Positions 50,451 to 62,883 of a DNA stretch of 64,000 nucleotides are shown in pieces. The stretch covers positions 3,422,001-3,486,000 of the forward strand of contig JAJKFH010000948.1 of NCBI GenBank assembly GCA_023333565.1. Reading direction: 5' to 3'. A program made the position numbers and the translations under genes. Each line of letters begins with the position of its first letter. Within the stretch, counting starts at the first letter, position 1. The stretch is from Puffinus mauretanicus. Taxonomy: Eukaryota > Chordata > Aves > Procellariiformes > Procellariidae. The notes below the pieces were generated by a model. It ran no database searches. It was given only the letters and a program-made list of their open reading frames with translations, and was not told where the DNA came from.

Positions 50451-51150
50451 TCCTCTTGGAAGACTGATTTTTTGGTCCTGACTCGTTCCAGGATTTAAAC
50501 TGGTCAGAAACGGAGACTGGGAATTAGCAAAATGGGATTTAATCATCACAAGCGCCTGTTTGTCAGGGGCTGTCTTTCCGCTGGAAGGGTTCAGAGCCCC
50601 GCACCGGGCAGCCGCTGCCTGGGGGCCTGGCTGAGCTGCTTGCTGGGGCGGGAGACCCCCTGGCAGGCCCTGTGCCCAGCCACCCTCTGATGTGTGCTGC
50701 TTGGGAGGCCATTTGGGAGCAGGCTCACTGGAGACGCTGCGGGACTTAACCGGGGTGAGTGCCAGCACGTGCTCTTCCCCTTCTCTCCCTGCCTGACCAG
50801 CAGTGGATGGTCAGGGAGAGCCTTGCAGGCTGTCCTGGTCCCCCTCTGGGCCTGGCCTTCCCGCCCCAGCACAGCCCTCTCCCTCCTGCTGCACCGCCCA
50901 TTTCAGTGAGTCTAGTGCTCATTTTAAAGGACGAGACATAAGCTTGGCTCAGTCCGTTTCAGGGCCGAATGAGGCCAGACACTGCCCTTATACAGCTTCA
51001 GGGCCCCCACGGGCTCTGCCCTGCTGTAGCAGCTGAACCAGGCAGCCCCGGCGGCAGGCTGGGGGGGACAGCTGTCGCAGACCCTGGAGGCATCGCCTTC
51101 TGGGGTGGTAGGGAGCAAATTCAGTGCTTACACGGCCGTTTCTCCGAGGG

Positions 51151-54100
51151 CAGCCTTAATTCAGTCGAAGGGAGCCTGCAGTTGATTGTAGCGCAGGCTT
51201 TCTGGGTCTTTCCTCAGCTGTTAGTGCTACCTCCAGTTGCTTCTGTATGAGCTGGCCCTCATGTGGACGCATGTACTGGATCAGATCGAAAATCTCTCCA
51301 GCCCTTGTCTAGCACTCAGTAGTGGACATGTAGGGAAGAAAGAGTACACGTATGGGCTGCCAAGTAATGATTCTTCCCCTAAAGACTGCTCCTGGCACTT
51401 GGTGACACATGCCCCTGGACTTCCAGAGTGCAAGATGGTATTTTTGTAGCTAATGTCCATCAGCTGAGTTTTCTCTATCATGATGTTTAAGCCCTTTGTG
51501 AACCCCTGTGTACTTTTGCCACATGCTACGTTTTGTGGTGGAGAACGCTAGGGCTTACAGGAGCAGTCTATGAGAGACCTTTCTGGGTTCCCTGAACTGG
51601 GCCCTGTGCACTCCAGGTGATGCTCTGCGACTTTTGTATTGAAAGAGGTCGTAACTCAATGTTTTGTGTTCTGCTCAGCTGCCTATGTTTTTCTCTAAGT
51701 TTATTATCCTGCCCTCAGCCTCTGCTTTCTAGTTGGCTGAACCGACTTACTATATTTGATTGTTCCTCTGACCATCCTGTTTGCTCCTCCTCGTCTCTCT
51801 TCCATTTGTACTGCATCCTAAGCCTCCCTTCCTGCTCCTGTCCTAGGAGTTCCTAGGAGTTCACTTACCCTTTCAAGGACAGCAGCTTCTAGGATTTTGT
51901 TTGTGAAGGTGCGCATACAAGCAGGAGCATGCAATGCCTTCTCAGGCACACTCTCTTCTCTGAAGCGCTCTGTTTTCTAGAGCAGGTCAAACGCTTGTTC
52001 CGCAATTGGTTGTCAATATTTTGAGGCAAACTTGAGAAGCCTTCAACGATTTTCATCCTTGTTTAGCCAGCTGTTTTCACAAACGACATAGTCTTTAGTG
52101 AAAAACCAAATTAATTCTTCTACCCACCAATTCTGTAATTATCAATTTGTTTTCTTCCATGACTGGCTGTGTTGTGGGGTAATTTTTCAAGAAGCTCTAA
52201 GCCTCACGGCTCGCCTCGTTTCTGTATTTGGTTTTGCCTTTGGATCCGATTCTGAGAGCACTACAGTAACCGGAAAACTAAGAGTTGGTAAGAGTCACGC
52301 AGAGCACATTAATATCCTGCAGGACTTCAGCAGCAAAGAGAAGCATTATGGAGGAAATCAAATACTGAAAAGGTCTAACTAAATTAAAGTATTTCAAAAT
52401 AGGAGGTATCCAGCGTTCTTTGTGGGGCGATGAAATTGTACATTTTCAGTACTGATCCTAGCCATTTGCTTTAACCATTCTCATCACTGTTGGCAGAACC
52501 ATACTTTTACCTTCCTTTTCTCTTGACGGCAGTCGGACAGACTGTTCTGGAGAATGGGCAGGTTGTAGAGAACACCAGTCCCATAGCTATTTCTCTGCTT
52601 GATAACCCAAAATGCCAATGCTCACACCTCTGGAGAAAGTGTTTCAAAAGGCAAGTAAAATGGAAGTCTTTCCGTAGAAGTGTCTTCACAAGTCGGAGGG
52701 AAGAGGAGGGGAAACTGGCTCTAAGGGACCGGCGAGCAGCACTTGGGCATCACACCACTGTCTTCACTGCATTCCCAGTCACGGCCAAACCATCACTTGG
52801 ACAACACTGCCCAAGAGTAATTATTTTCCCCACCCCATTTCCCTCCCAGTCTAGCTCTTGTGAGCTCTCTTTTCTTAAGAGTGATACTCTGACTGCGCTG
52901 AGCTGAGCTTCAGAGCCCATAAACCCAGGCTGTACTTTGACTCAGAGCTGGCAGCTGTGTTTATCATTTCACCTTCCTGTTCCCCAATTGTGGCACCAGA
53001 ATCTTGCAGCCAACAGATGGAAAAACACCTGATTATAGCAAAGCATACTGACCCGGGTAACCAACAAGTGTCCTAAGACCCCGTTAATCACAATTAATCA
53101 ATGAACCCATCTTTCTTGCTAAAACATCTGCTAGCATCTGTGCAAAATGATGAGCAATTAGAGCAGAATGTCTTTGGGCTAAGAGTTTGCAATGTGAGTG
53201 TTACTCAAAAGTAATTTATTTTGAAGTCTCAGCTGTGACTAATCACAGTATCTAATGAAAATCATATAGCTCTTGGACATAGTTGTGGTTATATTAGGTT
53301 TTCAAATACTAATTAAATTGCGCTCCAAGTTAAGGAAGGCAGGCATAAGATTTAGGATGCAGAAGCAACCCAAATTAAGGCAATGTGGATATTTCAAAGG
53401 AAGACATCTCATCTCTCCATCTGCTGATACTGTTACTGAAGTTTCCAAGATGTTAGACAAACAGTGCCCGAGACACAAAGCAATATACAAGCTGGACATT
53501 AACAAACCAGATTAAAGCATCACTAAATTAGCAATAGCATAAACCCAAAGTCATCTAAAGTTCGACTTGCTTGAAGGGAAATGGCTCATCTGGTGATGTT
53601 TTTCTCATCTGGTTTTGCGGGTACAGGCTGAAGCAGCGATTTGGTGTTAAAATAAACCTAACTTTAGGGTTCTGTGTATCAGGATAGAAGTGCAGCAGCC
53701 ACAGGCTGGAGAACACTAGTCTGATACAAATTCACTCATAGGTTCAAATGCATTTAAGCTGTTTTGCCAGGTGAACTTCAGGCTAGAAGGCTTCATGTGG
53801 GATCAGACGTCTGATTACGTCTGTTGTCCTGCAACTAATGGAAACGCAGCACAAACCTTCTATCAGGCAGTTAATTCAAATCTGTACCATATACCCATTT
53901 CTGACCCAGACTGATTTTGTACTGGAGACGTTCTGACAGCACAGGTACCTGCTGTTGATGTCTAGGGCCAGATTTCACAGGTGTCCTCTTGCTCTTGCCA
54001 CAGTTGTGGGTGGTTTGGACAAACATGCAGTCAAAGAGTAAGTTGCTGCATGCAGGATAGTGAACTCTAAGCACTTTTAAGTGTAACATGCATCTCCAGA

Positions 54101-54924
54101 TAGAAAAGTTTTTGGGAATATCAAAACCCAAAACAAGTACTCTGCCTTTATGTGCTGATGAATTAATTTCAAAATGCTGACATAGAACGCATGCCCCAGT
54201 GCAATACGAACTCACATGAAGACGTGGCATGCAGAAGCCAGCGTGTGACTAAGGCTTGAAGTGGAATGCATTTGATGGCTTCTATGGATTAGCAAGGCAG
54301 AAACAGGAAAGAATTGCGTCCAATAAAAAAGTGAAACATCTCCAACCTTCTATTATTCTATCTACCAGAAGAATCACCAATCTCCCCCCTCCCCCCCCGC
54401 CAAATGGCTTTTTTAAGCAAAAATGTATTTTGTGCAGATGTGCTTTTCCTCCCAAATGCTGATGGAGCACTCGAATACAAGGATTACAGGGGTAAATACT
54501 TGCTTTCTGAAAGTACTATTGAAACATTTTCTGATCCAACAGCTATCAGGACAATACAGTGCTTTATGCAGAGTACATTTTCAGTGAATTATAGCTTTTA
54601 TGACCCAAAAGATGCTCATAGTATATTTCCTGGTTTGATTCTAGCAACCTTCCCCAAATGAATATTGTAAATATCACAGCAGAATATCCCCAATAATTTT
54701 CCTCAAACAAAAGGGGTGAACAAGTTCTTTTTTAAATAAAGGACGGTCTGTCCTAATAGGAATCATAAGACAGAACAGCCAGAATAAAGTTATCTTGGGG
54801 ACTCTGTTTTCCTCTTAACTCTTCTTAAAGGCTGTTTAATACAACCCATCCCAAATAACCCAGAATTAAGGCAAGAGATACATGGTGTACAGACATATCC
54901 AAAAGAAGACATTCATTCCAATAT
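51151..54924. other. Intergenic, downstream of GRB10
   Basis: No gene or CR1 is recognised. The stretch 52,900-53,280 looks like unique, possibly conserved non-coding sequence with an HNF1-like site (GTTAATCACAATTAATC at 53,083). A C-run lies at about 54,384-54,400. Confidence 0.5.
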
Positions 54925-54948
54925 AAAATGAATAGCATTGTATTAACG

Positions 54949-54954
54949 TTTATT
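54949..54954 (-). terminator. GRB10: Candidate GRB10 polyadenylation signal AATAAA
   Basis: TTTATT on the plus strand reads AATAAA on the gene strand, about 2.96 kb after the stop codon. Cleavage would fall near 54,920-54,935. Other AATAAA words lie nearer the stop (for example near 55,412 and 57,803), so shorter 3' ends are possible. Confidence 0.5.
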
Positions 54955-56936
54955 TCTAATTACAAGAAACAGAATATCAGTCCCTTATTTGTACAAAAAT
55001 ACCTGAAAGATTACAATTAGGTTCACAAGCCAAAAAGCTATTTACAGTATGAAGCAAAGCATATTGAATAAAGGTTTTGTCTCTTAAGTTAATACCTTTT
55101 GCATTCCCTGAAACTTTAAACTTTATTCCATTTTACAGTCACTAAATCTTGCATTGTGACAATATAATTTACGATAAGCAAGTCTTGCCACTGGAAAGGT
55201 GCATTGATTGGTCAAACTGTCAGGTATTTAGTGCAGAAAAGATAAGACAAAACATCTAAACTGAGGCACGTGTTTCTTCAAGATTAATTAACAAATAAAA
55301 AGTTTTTTGTACTTTAACACCTATCGTAACATAACTTAACTAGTAACCTCATTACCAAAATGGTTTGGCATTTTCCTTCTCAACATATTCAAGATTGCTA
55401 CATGAAGTATTTATTTAGAAAATAAAATCACAGGCAAAAAGATAAAAATTCAACAGGCTCCAAAACAACCCTGAGCATCCCCTTTACATTCATGTCATTT
55501 AAATACAAAAATAAGAGTCAAATGTCCTTCAGTCCTTGGTATTCTGAGCTGGCAGCCAGCTGAATCTGTTGGAAAACTAAGGTGGTATTGACTGTTTTCC
55601 AGCAGAAAGAAGACAAAGCAGTAATCTGCTTAAGTAAGATTGTTGCCACTTTGAAGGTGGTCACTTTCTCAAAACAGCTCACTTTAGCTGGGAAAAGTAC
55701 AAAATACTAAGTCAACCATCTACATACAAAAATCATGATTCATAGTCAAACTTTTATTCTCAATTTAAATAAGATGCAAGGTTTTTTTATAAATATGAAA
55801 CACTGCAAATACTATCCGCCTACTGGGAAAAATGCATGGTTGTCACTAAGCTATGTAAACAGAAAAACTTAAAACTACAGCATAAATGGTCTTATTAAAC
55901 TGGTAATGTAGTCAATACAAGGATCTTTTTTCTCCTAATAGGGGCCAAATAGAAGCATGCAAAGTGAAGTCAGACTTAAGTTAGCTTAATTTCAAGGTTT
56001 TAAAATACATTGTCTAGAAAGCAGGAACACTCATTTCACTATGTACAATTAAAAAAAAAAGAAAACAAAAAAGGCTTCTACTAAAAACAAAATCAAGTTT
56101 CTTCATTTTTAATATCTAGACATTAAATGGAAAAAAAAATACTAAATGTGTTCTGTAAACTAAAATACAGTGTTTCTATACCATTGACATAGTTATAAGC
56201 TGATATGGACGACTCAGGCAGGTTATGGTTTGTCTTAAGCTATTCTCAACACTACATGAAGACCTAAAGGTGTAGGATTGGTTTTCCTTCTTTACCCTTT
56301 CAGATGGCTAGGATTTCAAACCCAGTGGCAAGTATTAGTAAAGATGAACTAGCCTGTGTAAATCATTTACCATCTTAAGAATGCTCTGTTCTGCACTACG
56401 CTCTGCAGGTTCCCAGGGTGGAATACTTCTCACTGTGGCTAACTGCATGAAGTTAATTCAGTAACAGTTCCTGCACCAACCGCGTTGCTGAAAGAATGGT
56501 ATTTGTAATTGGAGGATCAAGGTGGGACTCGTCTAACTTTAAGACTGATTTATCATCAGAAAGAGTTATTGTGTAAACATTAAATAATTGACTTAAACAT
56601 TAACAATAAAGTAGTTCTGATGACAAGCCAGCACCAGAGCAGGACACATGCTTGTCTGCCATAGGTACTGGCGTGCTTTAGTGCGTATGACACAGATCAC
56701 CAGTTACCTCGATGGATGATATTGCCAGCAGCTAGTCCACAATCAAATGTGCTTCTATTCCCAATATGTTCTTTCTCACCATGTAAACTTTCATGGCCAT
56801 ACAGAAAGCAGAAGGGGTACAGTTCTTTTTATGCCCTATTCCCCAGGAGAGCTTTGTGTCACTGTAGCTTTATTATACGGAAAGAGCTCTTTGAAACAGT
56901 ATGAAAATTCAAGGAGCTATAAAGCTAAAAACACTG

Positions 56937-56977
56937 TTTTGTTTTTTTTTTTATTATTTTTTTTTTTTTTTAATTTT
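56937..56977. repeat. Poly-T tract with ATTATT interruption
   Basis: A T-rich run of about 40 bases lies in the GRB10 3' UTR (poly-A on the gene strand). Confidence 0.9.
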
Positions 56978-57328
56978 GTCATACTAAGACTACCCGCAGA
57001 AGAATCTTCTCACAAAAAATGGTGGTTTCAAATACAAGTGTAGTCACTCAGTCCTATTCTATTTAGTAACAGTAAGTTTCCTCAGGAAAACAGTCAAAAG
57101 GCTGTAAAAAACAAACCACCACTCCAATAATAAAAATTTGTGCATAGAATCTGATACAGTCTTTGCATGACTGGATGCCACTAATATGCCATCAACTTAC
57201 TACAGCCATAATGCTACAAGTCAACAGAGTACGTATATGGTGGTATGTTCTTTTAGAATTGTATCCTCATTGCTTCTTCAAAGACATCTGCAGATCATCG
57301 AACCTCAGGTCTCCAGAGAAGTTTTGAG

Positions 57329-57360
<32 letters not shown>
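57329..57360. repeat. CA microsatellite with CGCGCG core
   Basis: An AC run contains a GCGCGCGC core and continues as pure CA. It lies in the GRB10 3' UTR about 550 nt after the stop. Confidence 0.95.
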
Positions 57361-57908
57361 TTCTTGATTTTCTTCTAGATCCTTTTAGGCTGAAGCATTC
57401 CATACATTTTAGGGTGCAGATTAATACCCAACTCCTGCATGAATTTTAAAAGCCACATCAGCTCCTAATATAGGCTGCATACAATATCCGAAACAAAGTA
57501 GGAGTGCAAAAAAAGTGATCAATACAAAAAGTAAACACACTAGTCTTAATTGTCAAGATTATTCCAGGGCAAGAGTTCTTTTCAAAGATTTCTCTTCACA
57601 CTTGTTCCTGTTAAGTGGCCCAGCCAAGATAGTTTCCAGTTTTGTTTCAAATTTACTCATGGTTTTACATACCCTCCCCCCATTTTTGGGATGCTGGGAC
57701 ACTCAGCAGCAATCACTCTTAGGTGTTAGACAAACCAGCAATCTTGGTCTGTTGGCACCTGTCGAATCCATCCCTTTCAGAGTCCCAAGGTGCATAATAT
57801 TTTTATTTATTTTTACCAACTTACAAATCTGCCAATTCCCCAGTGTCAACGTTCTCTTACAATTACTCTTCTAGCAAATCCAGTCTTCAGTGAGAGTCAG
57901 ATTTGAGG

Positions 57909-58055
57909 TCATAAGGCCACTCGGATGCAGTGGTGTTTGAGTTTGCAGGGCAAGACTCCTTTGTTTAGTTGATAGAATTCAACAAGCTGGATTAGATCAC
58001 TGAATTTGGTGTTCCCATCATCCAGGCTGAAAAATATCTGTCCATCATCTTCACA
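57909..58055 (-). CDS. GRB10: GRB10 last coding exon (end of SH2 domain)
   Basis: The exon has 147 coding bases: 48 residues plus TGA (57,911-57,909). It starts [20 protein letters not shown] and ends [18 protein letters not shown]. The acceptor is TTTCCTCAG. The segment is the C-terminal half of the SH2 domain, including the [13 protein letters not shown] helix and loop that in this family mediates SH2 dimerisation. The last residues are identical to the mammalian protein as I know it. Confidence 0.97.
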   Translation of the reverse strand, partial: CEDDGQIFFSLDDGNTKFSDLIQLVEFYQLNKGVLPCKLKHHCIRVAL

Positions 58056-58845
58056 CTGAGGAAACAAAACATCCTTTTCAAGTTAGACTGCACATGAAGA
58101 GATGCAAGTGCAGCAAAACATAAAGAGTACAAGTATGTGACGTAAGATAAATGATGGGCACTGCCCAAACAACCTACTGCCCAGAGATCTTCATGAAACT
58201 ATGCACAGCACTAGAAAAGCATGTACGTTAATCCAACTTGAAATGTTTTGTTTATGAAAGTGAAAACTCGTGGGCAGAGTAACTGAAAGTTGTAGAGACA
58301 GCACTGGTCTTCATTATATAAAACAAAAATACCCCCAAAATGTTTGTTAGCTGTTTGTAAAATTGGCAGGCGAAGCAAGAGAAGAGGGTTTGGACCAATA
58401 AAGAGGTCTACATGATCTTAAACTTCTGATGCTCTTTTTGATCAAGATAAAAATCAAATAGGTTCTCAACATCTCAGTGTAACATTATTTTAAGCTCAAC
58501 ATTATTGGATAACCTCCAGAACAAAACTTTTAAAAGTTTCCCTAAGTTATTCTATGTGTGCCTCCATGATAGGGAGACAACTGCCACTGTTGTTGCTGTC
58601 AGTCACAGAGAACAAGTTCTGTGCATTACTTCTATACCTAAGTGACTTACACTACTTTTCCAGGCAATGTTAACAGAGAATTTTAATCAGACATTTGACA
58701 ATTCTAAAGAATGCTTGCTAATATACTTGCTAATGGAAACATCCCTGTTAATTACATCAGTGATTAAGTTCTCTTCAGATGTTGGCAAAGCTTTATGATT
58801 TAAAATTTCTTTTTTTGTGTTCAGTATCAAAAATAATCTACTTAC
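58056..58845 (-). other. GRB10: GRB10 last intron
   Basis: This 790-bp intron has no recognised element. Confidence 0.85.
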
Positions 58846-58939
58846 CGGCAAGATTTGAAAATGCTTTATTTTTTGATGATGGCACAGCGTAAGTACAAAT
58901 GCCTTTGGATTGCTTTGGCTGTCCCGGAGAAGAAATAGT
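58846..58939 (-). CDS. GRB10: GRB10 exon: SH2 domain centre
   Basis: This 94-bp exon encodes [20 protein letters not shown] then [11 protein letters not shown]. It has acceptor CTCCTAG and donor GTAAGT. FLLRDS carries the invariant phosphotyrosine-binding arginine (beta-B5). The KIKHFQI segment has His at the beta-D4 position typical of SH2 domains. The first base completes the Gly codon from the preceding exon, and the exon ends between codons. Confidence 0.97.
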
Positions 58940-61690
58940 CTAGGAGAGAACATTTTTAAGTACACGCTGAATACCACAATCCATTTCTTCATAAATAATC
59001 AGAACTACTAAGTCATTTTGTGCTACTGCCTAACTCTTCTTTAGTTGCATTAACAGGCGATTCCATAACTGGCAATTTGCTTTCAGTTTTTATACCATGG
59101 CTATGCAACACTAATAGACGAAGAAACAAGAAGTGAAAGATACGTGACAGTAGTTCTTCCCTACGAATGTATGTATGAGGCTTTAAAGGTCTCTCTAACT
59201 GTGCTTTCCATTACTGATATATACTCTCCTGAAGAAAATGTCTCATTTAACTCCAAAGCAAATCTGGATTTCTGTAGATGGGAAAGTAATACATGAGAAT
59301 CTGTTCCCACTCTCCAGTACCTTGCATCAGAAACCCAGCGTTAGCAAAATTATGTTTATGTTAAATGGATCCAATTGCACAGAAACAGCTCAATACTTTC
59401 TTAAAACGACTTATCAGTTAAGTAGCATCCACATTATCAAGATGGGGAAAACACACACTGGCTTTTCCTCTAAAACAGTATTTTTCCCTCAGCATCACTG
59501 GAAAAGAATGTACTTTAGGAGTATAGCTAGCAACATCATACACTATGTAACTGTCACTTTTAAGTTGACTCACAAAATTGAAGTCCTAACTCAAATGGTT
59601 AAACACATACTTAGAAGAGGAGAAAAAAATCTAGTCAAAACACGTTTCCTCCCCTTGACATTTATGAACTAAGGAAGGAGAATCTCTCCATGCCACAGGA
59701 AACAAGAATATTCCCTTGGCATAAGGCTCACCAGTGCTAATCACTAGTGGATTTGTGAGATGGCCAAGCACAGTATTGGGGCAAGCCTCAAGCCCTCTTA
59801 ATTGCTAACCACTAAGCCAGGAACACACTTTTCCAAGGCTGAGTTGCAAGAACTGCTTGTAGTCTTATGAACCTGAAAGAACTTACTCCAGCTCCTCAGA
59901 ACCGATTGAGAAATGTCAATACCACAAAAATGTACCGTCATAACCTGGGTCAGTCCAATACTTGGAGACAGGCATGTCTTGCCACCGCCGGAAACCATGC
60001 ATGGTTTTTGAACATTCCTTTTTAGTCCCAGCAAGACCAGATGTGCGGAAAAGGGACCAAAGACTTTACACATTAGGATCCATCTCAGGGAGAAAGATAT
60101 TACCACTTGCAGTGGTCACTGCAGTTCATGCAGGTATCTCTAAATTATCTTTCATCCAGCCATTTCAGATTACGCAGGGTATCATAAACTGGTGGCACAA
60201 AGCAAAGCTCAGCACAACTGATCCTGCAAGTGTTTACTCAACCTCTGGCAAGCAACAGGCTGTCCGCACAAACAATGACTATAAATATAGACGCATCCTC
60301 ACCAATAGCTTCCAGAAACAGCCAAATGATAGCAGTATCCACTGCTTATATACATTGCTGAACATCTTACATGAGCCATCAGAAGACTGTTAACTTTCTA
60401 CCTTCTTTTGTTCAAGAACACACAGAGCAGGAAAACACAGGCAAGACTTTTCTGTCCTGAAAACCATGATCCTTAGATCTCAGAGCACATAGGTAACATG
60501 GTTCTTTTACCACTACTGACTGACCTCACTACAGCCAAACTAACCGATCTTCACCTTCCACAGTGAGTAAGTGGCTAGGCACAAATTTAACACTGCCTCA
60601 AAGGTATTAACACATTCATGAAAACCCCAAGAAGGATGGGCCACTACATTCCTAAGGCAACAAGTCCAAATGAGCCCAAGATTGTAAAGAAGATCTGCAG
60701 TGTGAGAGAACGAGAAACCCAACAAGTCAGCAATGCTCCTTTGCTTTCTCGGCCTCTCTTCTCTGTTTGACCTGCTAAGCTAAAACCTATTCTCATATGA
60801 CTCCCGATAGCCTTAGCCCAGCAAAAAACCCAAACAATAAAAAAACACTGCTTGATGAATATGTACATACACTAGCAATTTCTATTTCTCTAATATATTT
60901 CACACTTCACAAAGATTAGTGATGCTCCTGAATCAGAAAATGCTGAAGAAAGGTTTGAACTTGACTGTCTCCTGAGAAGTGGAGTTTCTACCTTAACCCT
61001 GACAGCAGGGTTCCTTCATGTCCTCTACATGGAAGTTTCTACCTTAATCCTGACAGCAGCGAGCTTAGCAAACTGAAGGCAACCATGCTCTTCCCATCCT
61101 ACAAGTAAAGAATGGCTGAATGCAGTTTAAGCAACTTCCCTACAATAACCATAACTACATATAAATAAGGGAAACAGAGATGCTCAGAAGATACTTAAAT
61201 CTCAACTACAGACATTTCAGAGAGGGCTGGAACAGGTACTTTCATTTCTTTGCTCTAGAACAGAAATAAATAGTGAGAAATCATCATTAACTGCTCTGAT
61301 TCATGCAAAAGAGCACAAATGGCTGATTATAAATTTGTGGGTAAATGGCTAAGTACACCTTTGCCTGAAAAATACGTCCTCAATGCACATTACAGGAATT
61401 AATTATTTTCAAATTCTAACATTCTCTAAAACTTGATCAACTCTGTTGGAAAAAAGAAAAAAGTTTCAGTGTCTTCTTAATATTTTATTTTTCAAATTTT
61501 AAGAATTAGAACCCACTCCTACAAACACATACTCTGTCTTTTTGAAATCCAGGCAGGTTATAATGGGACTACTCAAGAATCAGGTTACTCAGAAGTGCTC
61601 ACAAACCTGTAAACCCTTACAGCAGAAGTTGTGCTCTTGTCTACAACGCTTACCATCAGATTATAAATACTAAGCAACAGGAATACCTAC
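58940..61690 (-). other. GRB10: GRB10 intron
   Basis: This 2.75-kb intron has two chance open frames on the plus strand (59,238-59,672 and 59,962-60,393) and a 25-bp direct duplication (60,981-61,061). No transposon is recognised. Confidence 0.8.
60981..61061. repeat. Direct duplication, ~28 bp spaced by ~20 bp
   Basis: GTTTCTACCTTAACCCTGAC and GTTTCTACCTTAATCCTGAC occur 50 bp apart, each followed by AGCAG. This suggests a local tandem duplication of about 50 bp. Confidence 0.75.
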
Positions 61691-61778
61691 CCATCTACAA
61701 GCCCTTGTTGCTTAATAATCCTGTGAGATTCTTCTCTAGAGATTCTGCCGTGAAACCAGTGCTGTGTCCTATGAATAA
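61691..61778 (-). CDS. GRB10: GRB10 exon: start of SH2 domain
   Basis: This 88-bp exon encodes [20 protein letters not shown] then [18 protein letters not shown] is the classical SH2 opening, with the alpha-A2 Arg. It has acceptor CCTCCAG and donor GTAGGT. The two bases at each end complete split Val and Gly codons with the neighbouring exons, which confirms the model. Confidence 0.97.
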
Positions 61779-62816
61779 CTGGAGGCAAGAGGGAAAAGAG
61801 GGAAAGACAGGATGGTTAAAAACAGTAACATGTGCAACAGTTTTTTCCACAGCCTAATTATTTAAACATTTTAAAAGTGGATATAGTTTTGTTACAGAAC
61901 GTAAAACATCAATCAATATAAAAAATGAATCAATATGAAAAAAAAAACGCACCAGCTGTTGCATCTACTTAATATACCAAGTAGACAGGCATTATCTCCA
62001 TGTATTTGCCGATTTGCAGATGTATGATTAGGTTAACGAGAGATATCTCTTACAATACTGCCTTTTCATATTTTCTCGAAAATGTTGGGACTAAACAATT
62101 CTTTAGAATACAGCGTATGAGCTAACAAGTTAGAACCTAGTCCCTTTCACTCTCGTATAAGGAAAAGCACTTCGCCTTGTGCTTTCAAGGGTGGAGTGAC
62201 CCCCAAATATTTTTATGTTTATTGTTTTATTGTTTTTCAAATGGTATTTTTAAATTCTGTTCAACAGAATAGAAACACAGAATAGAAACAGAGAACAGCT
62301 GTGTTTCCTCTAAGAAGTCCAAAATATTAATATGCAATTTCCTATTATTTTGATAAACTTACAATCTCAAAGAGATGTTCAGGACACACATTACAGACAT
62401 CCGTATTTTACATTTTTCAGTTATGGAATGAATGCTATTTTGAAGATTCTAATTTTTACTCTTTAAAGATCAACAGATCACTCTGACTTCCCTTGTCTAA
62501 AATGAAGAATTGATTTCTGGGTTGTTTTAAATGGACACATTTATGGAGTCTCAATTTTCATAAAATCTGAGTTTCAAAAGATTAAAACTGAAGAAAAGCT
62601 TGAGCACACCTTCGAAGGAAAACAAGTTCCTTCTACTATGTCTGTATGGGTAAGCATGTTAATGACACAGAAGCTACTGATAAACATAAACAGAGTATTT
62701 GACATCGAGGCATTAACACCACATGACTGCACTCTATCTCTGTCTCTATATGAAATGCAACTTTTATTTACCAACAGAGGCCTCTTATACTATGCTTACA
62801 AAACAGCAGAATTTAC
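61779..62816 (-). other. GRB10: GRB10 intron
   Basis: This intron of about 1.04 kb is AT-rich, with no recognised element. Confidence 0.85.
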
Positions 62817-62883
62817 CTGTACTCAGTGTGGAAGGATGGAGTGGACTTTGGCTACCCAAGATGTTCATTCTCGTGCTACGTTT
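62817..62883 (-). CDS. GRB10: GRB10 exon: linker between BPS region and SH2
   Basis: This small exon of 67 bp encodes [20 protein letters not shown] and ST plus one base of the next codon. It has acceptor CTCTATAG and donor GTAAAT. The sequence matches the serine-rich linker of vertebrate GRB10. Because it is so short it is easily missed by open-frame searches; it is needed to join the flanking exons in frame. Confidence 0.95.

Larger units (their letters stand above)
49740..51150. other. CpG-rich, GC-rich intergenic block
   Basis: Base composition changes sharply to GC-rich. CpG dinucleotides are frequent, especially between 49,740 and 50,300, while the flanks are AT-rich and CpG-poor. Long open frames on both strands here are explained by the scarcity of stop codons in GC-rich DNA; none resembles a known protein. 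The block could be an orphan CpG island, a promoter for an unannotated transcript, or an old GC-rich repeat. It lies about 3.8-5.2 kb downstream of the GRB10 end. Confidence 0.55.
54925..57908 (-). other. GRB10: GRB10 3' UTR (predicted)
   Basis: This AT-rich sequence of about 3 kb after the stop has many ATTTA words on the gene strand. It contains two Pumilio-type sites (UGUAAAUA at 55,039-55,046 and UGUACAUA at 56,040-56,047), a T-rich run (56,937-56,977) and a CA/CG microsatellite (57,329-57,360). No transposon is recognised. The extent rests on the most distal polyadenylation signal and the absence of another exon. Confidence 0.6.

Noticed and set aside
52490..52906. 138-codon open frame, plus strand
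   Set aside because: No recognisable domain, no splice or promoter context, and mixed composition consistent with chance.
59238..60393. Two open frames of about 143 codons, plus strand
   Set aside because: They are inside a GRB10 intron, antisense, with no similarity to any family I know.
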